Origin: Labrenzia sp. 011
GTDB taxonomy: Bacteria; Pseudomonadota; Alphaproteobacteria; Rhizobiales; Stappiaceae
Assembly (NCBI RefSeq): GCF_003075075.1
Contig: NZ_QCYM01000014.1
Coordinates: forward strand, 62,001-126,000
DNA length: 64,000 nucleotides
Reading direction: 5' to 3'
Shown piece by piece: positions 43,205-51,381 of this stretch. Every line of letters begins with the position of its first letter. Position 1 is the stretch's first letter. Under the pieces are notes generated by a model. The model had not been told where the DNA came from and ran no database searches. It saw nothing but the letters and a program-made list of their open reading frames with translations. The position numbers were made by a program, and so were the translations under genes.

Positions 43205-43638
43205 GGGGCTCCGCTTCTCCACTTTGAAACAAGCTGTCGGGATCGATTGGATTTCTGCCCGGTCTTTTAGGGGAAATGGGCGTCCGGGGCAATGGGGGGA
43301 AGAGGGATAAGGAAACCCACGCCTTCAGTTGCCGGAGCATTGCGGACCAGCGCAGTCGAAACCACACGCCGATCCGGGACCACGGGCTTCGTTGCGAGCG
43401 CTGCGAAGACTTGCCAGAAAGCCGCGCCCTGATCCTGAAATATGGTCAAGCTGCAGATCGGAGATCGCGTTACCTCCCGTGTCCGGAACGACCGGGCCGC
43501 GGCCGACCGGCTTTCCGATCGCGATCCAGCCTTGAGACAACCGTACCCTGGCAGAGCAATTGGGTCTTTTTTCCCGGCGCGGTTGACCGTAAGCTTCAGG
43601 CGTATTTTCCTCAAAATCCTCTTCCCACCGGATCCGCC
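43205..43638. other. 434-base gap between divergent ettA and dehydrogenase genes
   Basis: Carries open stretches on both strands but none with homology or a convincing ribosome-binding site. It should hold the two divergent promoters. Confidence 0.4.
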
Positions 43639-44592
43639 ATGACACCCGTCGAAATCCTGATGCCCCGCCCCTTGCCGCCGCTCGTTCAGGAGAAGCTGGA
43701 CGCGGAGTTTGTCGTTCACAAGCTGTTTCAGGCCGATGATCCGGAGGCCTTGCTGACGGAGGTCGGCGCGAGGATCCGCGGCGTGGCGGTCATGGGCGGC
43801 AAGATCGACGCCGCGTTTCTGGAAAAGCTGCCGAATGCGGAAATCGTTGCCAGTTTCGGGGTCGGATACGATCACATCAACACCGGCGACTGTCTCGCCG
43901 CCAGGGTCATGGTCACCCATACGCCGGACGTGCTGACAAGCGAAGTGGCCGATACGGCAATCGGCCTGCTGCTGATGACCGTGCGCGAGCTGGGCCAGGC
44001 GGAAAAATGGCTGCGCGACGGAAAATGGGTCAGCGAAGGCCCCTACCCGCTGACCCAGGCGACGCTCGAGAGCCGCAAGCTGGGCATTTTCGGTCTCGGG
44101 CGCATCGGCAAGGCCATTGCCCGGCGCGCGGAGGCCTTCGATCTCGAGGTTCACTATCACGGCCGCAGCCGGCAGGAGGGCGTGGACTATCCCTATCACC
44201 CCACCCTGAAGGAGCTGGCGGCCGCCTGCGACACGCTGATGGTGGTGGCGCCGGGCGGCGCGGCGACTCACCATGCGGTCAATGCCGAGGTTCTGGCCGC
44301 GCTGGGGCCGGAAGGCATCCTGATCAACATCGGCCGGGGCAGCGTCGTCGACGAGGCGGCGCTGATCGACGCGCTTGAAAAGGGCACCATCCACGGCGCC
44401 GGGCTGGACGTCTTCGAGGACGAACCCAATGTGCCGGAAAGGCTGCTGCAGCTTCCCAGGGTCACCCTGCTGCCCCATGTGGGCTCCGCCTCGCAGGCAA
44501 CGCGCAACGCCATGGGGCAGCTGGTGGTTGACAATCTCAAAAGCTGGTTCGGGACCGGCAAGGCGGTGACGCCGGTGCCGGAGATGGGCTGA
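43639..44592 (+). CDS. D-2-hydroxyacid dehydrogenase (hydroxypyruvate/glyoxylate reductase-like)
   Basis: 317 residues. Rossmann motif GIFGLGRIGKAIARR. The catalytic triad of the family is visible: Arg in NIGRGSVVDE, Glu in DVFEDEPNVP and His in LLPHVGSAS. The N-terminal part has the substrate-side GVGYDHIN-type loop. The upstream open frame from 43276 is extension only; the ATG at 43639 begins the homologous region (MTPVEILMPRPLPP). It acts in glyoxylate or serine-cycle reduction; exact substrate unknown. Confidence 0.9.
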   Translation: MTPVEILMPRPLPPLVQEKLDAEFVVHKLFQADDPEALLTEVGARIRGVAVMGGKIDAAFLEKLPNAEIVASFGVGYDHINTGDCLAARVMVTHTPDVLTSEVADTAIGLLLMTVRELGQAEKWLRDGKWVSEGPYPLTQATLESRKLGIFGLGRIGKAIARRAEAFDLEVHYHGRSRQEGVDYPYHPTLKELAAACDTLMVVAPGGAATHHAVNAEVLAALGPEGILINIGRGSVVDEAALIDALEKGTIHGAGLDVFEDEPNVPERLLQLPRVTLLPHVGSASQATRNAMGQLVVDNLKSWFGTGKAVTPVPEMG

Positions 44593-44631
44593 CCCGCGCC
44601 GGACGTGGCAACCTTCGCCGACCGACGAGCT

Positions 44632-44985
44632 TCATCCGCCTTCTTTCACCGGACACCAGAAGGGTGTGAAGGTGCTGCCCATGTTCGCGCTGACCGTCAT
44701 CATGAGCAGCATATCGGCAAAGGCGAAATCCGCCGAAGACGCCGGACAGGCCGGCATGACGGCAAGGCATCCGCCCTCGATGAAGGCCTCGTGGTCCGCG
44801 GCGAAGCGTGGCGTGAGGGCCTTCTTGTCGATGCTTTCAAACGCATGACGGACCATCTCGCGGTAATAACCGCAATTGCGCGCCCGCCGCGCGTCCCGCG
44901 TCTCCTGCGAAGCAGGGCGGGATATGCCGGCTCCGAGGATCAAGCCGCCCAGCGTCAGGATCCGGAACAGTTCATAACCAGACAA
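44632..44985 (-). CDS. Hypothetical secreted Cys-containing protein
   Basis: 117 residues from a TTG at 44985 with GAAGGAG six bases upstream. The N-terminus is hydrophobic (ELFRILTLGGLILGAGIS), probably a signal or anchor. The body has four Cys (RNCGYYREMVRHAFES, GGCLAVMPACPASSADF, TPFWCPVKEGG). Unknown family. It is downstream of and convergent with the dehydrogenase gene, and follows the beta-lactamase gene on the same strand. Confidence 0.6.
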   Translation of the reverse strand: MSGYELFRILTLGGLILGAGISRPASQETRDARRARNCGYYREMVRHAFESIDKKALTPRFAADHEAFIEGGCLAVMPACPASSADFAFADMLLMMTVSANMGSTFTPFWCPVKEGG

Positions 44986-45053
44986 GCGACACTCCTTCGC
45001 TACTAGTACAGGCCGGTTCCGGGCAGGCAATGGGTCCTGCCCGGACAGCCTGT

Positions 45054-45956
45054 TCAATCGACCAGGCTGTCGGCAAGAGCCGCGCCGATTTCGGCGATTG
45101 CGGCGTTGCGCGCCTCGAAGGAAGCGGAGGTTCCGGTGATATAGACCGCGATCACCACCGGAGCGCGGCCCGTCGGCCAGATGACACCGATATCGTTGCG
45201 CGAGCCGTTGCCGCCCGCCCCCGTCTTGTCGGCAATCCGCCATTCCTGCGGAAGCCCGGCGCGCAGGGTGCTGTCGCCCACCTTGTTGCCTTCCATCCAC
45301 CGAATGAGCTGCGCGCGCGCCCCGGTGCTCAAGGCATCGCCCAACAGGAGTTTTTCCAGGGTGGCCGCAGCCGCCACCGGCGTCGTCGTGTCCCGGTCAT
45401 CTCCCGGATGGCCGGAATTCAGGCCCGGCTCGAGCCGGTCGAGACGGGTGTGCATGTCGCCAATCCGCCGCAGGAAGCCGTTAAGCCCGTCCGGGCCGCC
45501 GATCTGTTCAAACACGAGATTCGCGGCGGCATTGTCGCTGATGGTGACCGTCGCCTCGCAGAGCTCAAGAAGGGTCATGCCGCCCGATCCGACCTTCTTT
45601 TCGGTCACCGGGGAATAGGAAACCAGGTCCTCCCGGTGGATTTTCACCCGCGAGCCCGGATCCAGGTCACCCGCTTCGCCCTTGTCGAGAAGCGCTGCAC
45701 AGAGAAACGCCTTGAAGGTGCTGTTGAGCGGAAAACGCTCGTCGCCGAGATGGCTCCAGCTTTTTCCGGTTTCCGTGTCGAGAACCGCGACACCCACCCG
45801 CGCCGGCAAGCGGCTGCCGATATGGTCGACGGCCGCCGCCAGCGGCGCCGGATCGAACGCGGCCGCAGCGGCGATGCCTCCGGGCAAGCCGGGAGCAAGT
45901 GCGGCAAAGGCAAGCGCAAGGGTCAACGCGCCACGGCGTTTCCTGTTCATCATCAC
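45054..45956 (-). CDS. Class A beta-lactamase
   Basis: 300-residue serine beta-lactamase. Signal peptide near residues 8-28 (ALTLALAFAALAPGLPGGIA). Catalytic motifs: STFK (PLNSTFKAFLCAALL), SDN (VTISDNAAANLVFE), the omega-loop Glu in RLEPGLNSG and KTG (DKTGAGGNGSRND). It hydrolyses penicillins or cephalosporins in the periplasm; spectrum cannot be inferred. Divergent from an AmpR-type regulator across a 156-base shared promoter region. Confidence 0.94.
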   Translation of the reverse strand: MMMNRKRRGALTLALAFAALAPGLPGGIAAAAAFDPAPLAAAVDHIGSRLPARVGVAVLDTETGKSWSHLGDERFPLNSTFKAFLCAALLDKGEAGDLDPGSRVKIHREDLVSYSPVTEKKVGSGGMTLLELCEATVTISDNAAANLVFEQIGGPDGLNGFLRRIGDMHTRLDRLEPGLNSGHPGDDRDTTTPVAAAATLEKLLLGDALSTGARAQLIRWMEGNKVGDSTLRAGLPQEWRIADKTGAGGNGSRNDIGVIWPTGRAPVVIAVYITGTSASFEARNAAIAEIGAALADSLVD

Positions 45957-46048
45957 ATTCTCCGATTATCTGTTCCGTCCGCCTTGCCGCCCGCAATCCG
46001 CCCCCGGGACGTCCGGCTCAAGGTTTTCCGACCATGCCGCTGCCACAG

Positions 46049-46063
46049 TCATTACGCAAATGA
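46049..46063. promoter_or_regulatory. Candidate AmpR operator between bla and ampR
   Basis: TCATTACGCAAATGA is a perfect 5-bp inverted repeat (TCATT/AATGA) with a 5-base centre, in the 156-base divergent region and 50 bases before the ampR start. LysR-type regulators bind interrupted palindromes of this kind. Confidence 0.5.
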
Positions 46064-46112
46064 CGATTAATACCATCTGACATGAGAAAAACCTGGCCAT
46101 CCGGAGACCGTC

Positions 46113-46994
46113 ATGGACGTATCGCAATTGCCGCTGAACGCGCTGCGCGCCTTTGAGGCGTCCGCTCGCCTGAGCAGCTTCACCGCGGCCGGCCTTGAGC
46201 TGCGGGTCTCTCAAACCGCAATCAGCCATCAGGTGAAGGCCCTGGAAGACGTGCTGCAAGTCTCCCTGTTCGAGCGTCTGCCGCGCGGCGTTGCCCTGAC
46301 CGACGAGGGGCATGCGCTGCTGCCGGTCCTCACCGATGCCTTCCGGCGAATGAGCGCGGCGCTCAGCCGGTTCGAGGACGGCAATTTCCGCGAGGTGCTG
46401 ACGGTCGGCGCGGTCGGCACCTTCGCCACCGGCTGGCTGCTGCCGCGCCTGCCGGCGTTCACCCGGGCCCATCCGCATATCGACCTGCGCCTAAAGACCA
46501 ACAACAACCGGGCGGACATGCTGGTCGACGGTCTGGACTGCTTCATCCGCTTCGGCGACGGCGCCTGGCATGCCACCAATGCGGAAAGGCTGATGGAGGC
46601 TCCGCTCGCTCCTCTTTGCGCACCCGAGATCGCGGCACGCCTGACTACCCCCGCCGACCTGTTGCGCGAGCCCCTGCTCAGATCCTACCGGATGGATGAA
46701 TGGGCCATGTGGTTCCAGGCAGCGAAACTGCCGCCGCCGCGCACGCGCGGCTGGATGTTCGACAGTTCGCTCGCGATGGTCGAGGCCGCGGCCCAGGGCG
46801 CCGGCGTGGCGCTGGCTCCGGTCGCGATGTTCTCCCGCCACATCCGCTCCGGCCAGGTTCTGCAGCCCTTCAGCATCACCACCCGAACCGGCAGCTACTG
46901 GCTCACCTGGCTGAAGTCACGGGAGGAAACCGGCGCGATGCAGAAATTCCGCCAGTGGCTGACGGCGTCCGCGTCAGGGGCGGCAGAGAGCTGA
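46113..46994 (+). CDS. ampR: LysR-type regulator AmpR
   Basis: 293 residues. Winged-helix LysR DNA-binding domain (LPLNALRAFEASARLSSFTA, ELRVSQTAISHQVKALEDVL) and an effector domain whose FTRAHPHIDLRLKTNNNRAD and GLDCFIRFGDGAWHATNAER closely match AmpR as I recall it. It sits divergently beside a class A beta-lactamase. AmpR senses muropeptides and switches bla expression on when cell-wall synthesis is blocked. Confidence 0.88.
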   Translation: MDVSQLPLNALRAFEASARLSSFTAAGLELRVSQTAISHQVKALEDVLQVSLFERLPRGVALTDEGHALLPVLTDAFRRMSAALSRFEDGNFREVLTVGAVGTFATGWLLPRLPAFTRAHPHIDLRLKTNNNRADMLVDGLDCFIRFGDGAWHATNAERLMEAPLAPLCAPEIAARLTTPADLLREPLLRSYRMDEWAMWFQAAKLPPPRTRGWMFDSSLAMVEAAAQGAGVALAPVAMFSRHIRSGQVLQPFSITTRTGSYWLTWLKSREETGAMQKFRQWLTASASGAAES

Positions 46995-47034
46995 AATCAC
47001 CGGCGGCCGGCCGGCCCAATTGGGCAAGGTCCCG

Positions 47035-47766
47035 TCAATGATCTTCGGCGCCAGGCCTGTGCCCGACCACCATCTCGCGCTTGCCGGCAAAGCCGCCGGT
47101 CTTGGCAATCTGAAATCCAGCGGCCTGGAGATTGCGCCGGACCCAGCCGGCGGCAGTATAGGTCGCCAGTGTTCCGTTGGTGGCCGTGAGGGCGGCGGCG
47201 GCTTTCAGAAGACCGGCATCCCACAGCTCCGGGTTCTTCGCGGGACTGAAGCCGTCCAGATACCAGGCATCCACGGGCGCGATGACCGGCTCCCCCGCGC
47301 CCCCGCCATCCAGCCGGATGCTCCCGATCAGGGTCCGCGCATCGCCGATGCCGAGCAGCAGCTGCGCACCGTCGACGCTCAGCCGGTTCCAGCCCGGCTC
47401 CGGCTTCCAGACCGCGACGAGGTCCTGCGCAAGCCCCGTCACTTCCGGGAAGGCGGCAAGGGCGCGGCGAAGCTGGTCAGCCGTCATCGGGTAAAGCTCG
47501 AAGGACAGGAAGGTGAGTGCCGGCCCGGCGGGCACGGTTTGCAGAGCGGCAAGCGTGGTCAGGAAATTGAGACCGGTGCCGAAGCCGAATTCGGCAATCG
47601 TGAAGGCGTCGCGACCATGGAAGCGCTCGGGAAGGCCGTTGCCCTTGAGAAAAACGTGCCGGGTTTCCTCCAGCCCGCCGGCTCTGGAAAAATAGGTGTC
47701 GTCGAACCCCTGTGCCCTGGGCACATCGCCGTCGAGCCATTCCAGATCGGGCGCCTTGGTGGACAT
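47035..47766 (-). CDS. mnmD: tRNA (5-methylaminomethyl-2-thiouridine) methyltransferase MnmD
   Basis: 243 residues. The N-terminal segment (EWLDGDVPRAQGFDDTYFSR) and the SAM-binding loop FTIAEFGFGTGLNFLTTLAA are typical, as is the late DAWYLDGFSPAKNPELW. This corresponds to the methyltransferase half of E. coli MnmC, which makes mnm5s2U at the wobble position. ATG at 47766 is the family start; upstream extension is not supported. The oxidase half is a separate divergent gene next door. Confidence 0.92.
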   Translation of the reverse strand: MSTKAPDLEWLDGDVPRAQGFDDTYFSRAGGLEETRHVFLKGNGLPERFHGRDAFTIAEFGFGTGLNFLTTLAALQTVPAGPALTFLSFELYPMTADQLRRALAAFPEVTGLAQDLVAVWKPEPGWNRLSVDGAQLLLGIGDARTLIGSIRLDGGGAGEPVIAPVDAWYLDGFSPAKNPELWDAGLLKAAAALTATNGTLATYTAAGWVRRNLQAAGFQIAKTGGFAGKREMVVGHRPGAEDH

Positions 47767-47897
47767 GGTTCCTGTTTCTGTTCGTTTTCGATAAAAGGGC
47801 AAACCGCCGGACTGCGCTGCGAAAGCCTTTGCCATGGCTGCGCTGCTCTCATAAGAGAGCCAGGCGGAACAATCAATCGACAAGGAGCCACCCGCAT

Positions 47898-49058
47898 ATG
47901 GCTGCACCCTCCACCGGACCTTACGACATCGCCGTAGCCGGGGCCGGTATTTTCGGCCTGTCCATAGCCCATGCGGCCATCAGGGCCGGGCTGAAGACGG
48001 TGGTGCTGGAAGCCGACCGGGTGGGGGCCGGGTCGAGCGGCGGGCTTCTGGGCGCGCTGATGCCGCATATGCCGGCACGCTGGAATCCGAAAAAGGAATT
48101 CCAGTTCCAGGCGCTTTCAGGTCTCGAGGGGCATGTCAGCCGGCTTGAAGCCGAGACCGGCCTGTCCTGCGGCTACCGCCGCTGCGGCCGCATCCTGCCG
48201 CTGACCACGGCGGACAGGCTTGCACATCATCGGGAGCGGGCGGAGGAAAGCAAGTTGCGCTGGCATCCCGACCGGAGCGGCTTCACCTATCAGGTGGAAG
48301 CACCCGGAAGCCGTTCGGACTGGCTGTATCCGGAGGCGGCCCCCTTCGGCATCGTCTATGAGACCCTGGCCGCCCGCATCTCCCCGCGCGCCTATCTTGC
48401 CGCCCTCGCCGCCCATGTACGCCGTCACGGCACCTTGATGGAGGGCGCCGAAGTGACCGGGTTCGATGAGACGACCCGCCAGGTGCAGCTTTCGGGCAGC
48501 GCCGCGCCGGTCGCGGCCGGATGCCTGGTCATCAGCGGCGGCTTCCGGGCCTTCGATCTGATCGAAAGCCTGACCGGCGAGAATGTCGGGCGGGGCGAAA
48601 AGGGCCAGGCCCTGCTTCTGGAAGGCGCGGGTCTTTCCGGCAGACCGGCGATCTACTGTGACGGGCTGTATGTGGTGCCCCATGACGACGGCACGGTCGC
48701 CGTCGGCAGCACATCAGACAGGGAGTTCACCGACAGCGCACCATCGCCCGAGCGCACGGACGAACTGCTGCGGCGCGCCACCGCCTTTTGCCCGGCCCTT
48801 GCCGGACGCGCGGTGCTGTCGCAATGGGCCGGCATCCGCCCGCGCTGCCACAAGCGCGACCCGCTCATCGGGCCGCTGCCGGGTTCCCATGCCATCCATG
48901 CGGCGACAGGCGGGTTCAAGATTTCTTTCGGGATTGCCCATCTGGTGGCCGACTGTCTGATCGCGGACATCACGGGCCGGGAAGCGGCGCACCGGCTTCC
49001 GGCCACCTTCCGGCCGGACAATCACTTCGGCACCAGCCGGCTCGACGCGGACGGATAG
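47898..49058 (+). CDS. FAD-dependent oxidoreductase, MnmC C-terminal (DAO) type
   Basis: 386 residues from ATG 47898, AAGGAG 11 bases upstream. FAD-binding GxGxxG in IAVAGAGIFGLSIAHAAI, a second FAD contact in VLEADRVGAGSSGGLLGALM and the C-terminal TGGFKISFGIAHLVAD are like the DAO domain of MnmC, which removes the carboxymethyl group from cmnm5s2U. The gene is divergent from mnmD rather than fused to it. A different DAO substrate remains possible. Confidence 0.82.
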   Translation: MAAPSTGPYDIAVAGAGIFGLSIAHAAIRAGLKTVVLEADRVGAGSSGGLLGALMPHMPARWNPKKEFQFQALSGLEGHVSRLEAETGLSCGYRRCGRILPLTTADRLAHHRERAEESKLRWHPDRSGFTYQVEAPGSRSDWLYPEAAPFGIVYETLAARISPRAYLAALAAHVRRHGTLMEGAEVTGFDETTRQVQLSGSAAPVAAGCLVISGGFRAFDLIESLTGENVGRGEKGQALLLEGAGLSGRPAIYCDGLYVVPHDDGTVAVGSTSDREFTDSAPSPERTDELLRRATAFCPALAGRAVLSQWAGIRPRCHKRDPLIGPLPGSHAIHAATGGFKISFGIAHLVADCLIADITGREAAHRLPATFRPDNHFGTSRLDADG

Positions 49059-49128
49059 CCCCGGTCCGGGCGCCAAAGCTTCCAGTGATGACAGGCTGAG
49101 GAGCCGGGCTCAGACTATCGCGCAGCGC

Positions 49129-49317
49129 TCAAAGGGCGGCGGCAAGCGCATAAAGGGCGTAGATGCTCAACGAGATGGATCCCCAGAAGAGAAGGTTCTT
49201 CGCCACCATCAGGGGAACATGCACGGTCTCGTCCCGATGCGCCGTCTGCGTGGGCCGCATGTCCTCCCCCCGCTCGGCCGAGCAGGTTTCAGTTGCAGCT
49301 GTCATGGCCCTTGCCAT
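49129..49317 (-). CDS. Small single-span membrane protein
   Basis: 62 residues, one C-terminal hydrophobic helix (NLLFWGSISLSIYALYALAA) after a polar N-terminus. An internal start at Met20 would give a shorter form. No family recognised. It is convergent with the FAD oxidoreductase gene. Confidence 0.5.
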   Translation of the reverse strand: MARAMTAATETCSAERGEDMRPTQTAHRDETVHVPLMVAKNLLFWGSISLSIYALYALAAAL

Positions 49318-49546
49318 TTCGACGATCCCTTAAATGACGGTGCGGCGATTCTTCGGAACGGATTCCGGATCCGCCTACCATAGCGTTTAAAAGACAAAGG
49401 GTTAAAACCCGCTTAAGATTACTATGAACGCAATCTTAAGCCACACCATCAAGAAATTGACAATATGCACATGTGATTCTGCCGTTTCGGGCTGCCGAAG
49501 CATGGCAGTTTTCCGAAATTCCCTATCGAAACAGCATGAAAGACAG

Positions 49547-50029
49547 ATGAAAATGAGCCTGGAAAGCGTCCGAGAACATCTTGCCAGCGCAGCTCCCGAG
49601 CTGGAGGTCCTTGTCACGGCGGACAGCAGCGCCACCGTCGATCTGGCAGCAAGGGCTCATGGGGTCGCTCCGGGACAGATCGCCAAGACGCTCTCGTTCC
49701 AGGTCAAGGACCGGGTCTTTCTCGTGGTCGCCCGCGGTGATGCGCGCCTGGACAACAAGAAGGCCAAGGCCGCGTTCGGCGGCAAGGTGAAAATGCTGGG
49801 CCTGGAAGAGGTCGAAACACTGACCGGACATCCGGTCGGTGGCGTCTGCCCGTTCGGTCTCGCCCGGCCCCTGCCCGTCTATTGCGACATCTCTCTGAAG
49901 GATTTCAACGAGGTCATTCCGGCCGCCGGGGCCACCAACGCCGCTGTCCGGATTTCTCCTGTGCGGCTAGTGGAAATCACGGCCGGCGAGTGGGTGGATG
50001 TCTGCCAGCCGCCGCCAGAGATTTCCTGA
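49547..50029 (+). CDS. YbaK/EbsC-type aminoacyl-tRNA deacylase
   Basis: 160 residues from ATG 49547 (MKMSLESVREHLAS); a second ATG two codons in is equally possible. Family features: IAKTLSFQVKDRVFLVVA, the Lys in RLDNKKAKAAFG, GHPVGGVCPFGLARPLPVY and NAAVRISPVRLVEIT. These proteins hydrolyse mischarged tRNAs (for example Cys-tRNAPro); specificity not readable here. Tandem 10-base repeats run across its 3' end. Confidence 0.9.
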   Translation: MKMSLESVREHLASAAPELEVLVTADSSATVDLAARAHGVAPGQIAKTLSFQVKDRVFLVVARGDARLDNKKAKAAFGGKVKMLGLEEVETLTGHPVGGVCPFGLARPLPVYCDISLKDFNEVIPAAGATNAAVRISPVRLVEITAGEWVDVCQPPPEIS

Positions 50030-50060
50030 ACTTACCTGAATTCACCTGAATTTACCCGAA
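50021..50060 (+). repeat. Four 10-bp tandem repeats across the YbaK stop codon
   Basis: Units ATTTCCTGAA, CTTACCTGAA, TTCACCTGAA and TTTACCCGAA run consecutively from 50021 to 50060; the first contains the TGA stop. Consensus TTTACCTGAA. This could be a replication-slippage tract or a multi-site binding region. Confidence 0.7.
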
Positions 50061-50304
50061 ACCGCCGACCCGTGGGCCTGGAAACAGACCCTGTTCCGGT
50101 CGACTAACCTGCCGTGCTGCGTGTCTGAAATCCACCCTGACAGAGTGCATGACGCAAGCGGGTTTCATGGTCGTTTGCACTGTGCCGACGGTCACACGCA
50201 CCCAGCCTTCGAGACAGCTAATTCCAAGCTAGGGAATACGCCTGCCAGACGCGTGTGCCCATGTTCGTCGATTTCAGACGTTTGCTCGAAAAGGCATTTA
50301 CCGC

Positions 50305-51366
50305 ATGATCAGAAAGATCACCGAAACCGAATTTCTCAATGCGCTTCTTGGAGATCGCCACTTCGCGGTTTACGCAAGGAATGTGGGCCCCTACGCGAAT
50401 TATTTTGCGCGCGCGTTCTGGAAGGACAAGACCACTCTGCCGGCAACATTTGAGGACGCCCAGGCAAAAAAGGACAAGCTTCGGGAAATCGTGAAAGAGG
50501 CTTCCAAAAAGATGGTGCTGGAACAATCGAAGCTTGGAACCGTGCGCGGCCAGATGATGGGAATTTTCGGCAAGGCCCTGAACGGAACGCTCGGGAAAGA
50601 GCTCAGCCACCCCAGCAATCACATGGCTCCGGGTGCCTATCAGGCCAACGCCAATGATCACGATGCGATAAAGGCAGCCAAATGGATCATGTATGCGTCA
50701 GGTTCGCTCGAACACTTGAATTGTCCGGTCACCGAACACGACATTGTGGTGGCCATTCGGCATATCTCGACCGGAATTCCGTTGTTCTCAGCCGAAACAG
50801 TGAAATACATTCGGAAGAAGACCTATTTCGGTCCAAAGCAGTCCAACCTGAATTGGGGTTTGGCAAAATTGAAGAAACTCCGGCCCCGGCTTCCGCAGCG
50901 CCGGACAGATTACACCCATATCAACATGGATGAAATCGGGGACGTGCATGAGGCGAGGTACAGTACCTTTCCGGACAGCGCTGTCCGCTGGGCTGCAAAG
51001 GAACACCCCTATCCCGGAACCATTTCGGGGCGGTATTTTCTCTATAACAGCGTTTTCCCCAAGGCCGTGACCCTTGGTTGCCAATTTGCCGCGCGCGCCA
51101 CAACCGACACCGATTTCCGGTGGCGTGGCGCAACGCCCCAGGACCTCGCGTGTTTCGCATTGGGGTCTTTTATCGCCACCCACCCTTTCAAGGACGGCAA
51201 TGGCAGAACGGCCCGTGTCCTTTATGCCGGGGTCCTGCTTGCCCACCGGGAACCGTTTGTCGCTCCGACGGCTGGAATGGAACAACGTCTCCATGGCCTG
51301 ACGACAGTGGAAATGGATACCCGCCTCCCACCCTCGCGGAACTTCGACTTCTTCAACACGATCTAG
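50305..51366 (+). CDS. Fic domain protein (putative AMP/NMP transferase)
   Basis: 353 residues with an intact Fic catalytic motif HPFKDGNGRTAR (His293). The N-terminal ~200 residues are helical and lack a recognised domain. The canonical inhibitory motif [ST]xxxE[GN] is not present; the closest is S132-G-S-L-E136-H, with His in the last position. No antitoxin gene was seen next to it. Fic enzymes usually AMPylate a protein target. Base composition is somewhat lower than that of the neighbours, which may point to acquisition. Confidence 0.88.
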   Translation: MIRKITETEFLNALLGDRHFAVYARNVGPYANYFARAFWKDKTTLPATFEDAQAKKDKLREIVKEASKKMVLEQSKLGTVRGQMMGIFGKALNGTLGKELSHPSNHMAPGAYQANANDHDAIKAAKWIMYASGSLEHLNCPVTEHDIVVAIRHISTGIPLFSAETVKYIRKKTYFGPKQSNLNWGLAKLKKLRPRLPQRRTDYTHINMDEIGDVHEARYSTFPDSAVRWAAKEHPYPGTISGRYFLYNSVFPKAVTLGCQFAARATTDTDFRWRGATPQDLACFALGSFIATHPFKDGNGRTARVLYAGVLLAHREPFVAPTAGMEQRLHGLTTVEMDTRLPPSRNFDFFNTI

Positions 51367-51381
51367 ACCGCGTCCGGATGC

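Noticed and set aside
43205..43638. Open frames in the ettA-dehydrogenase gap.
   Set aside because: No homology, no ribosome-binding site and Arg/Pro-rich composition typical of noncoding GC-rich DNA.
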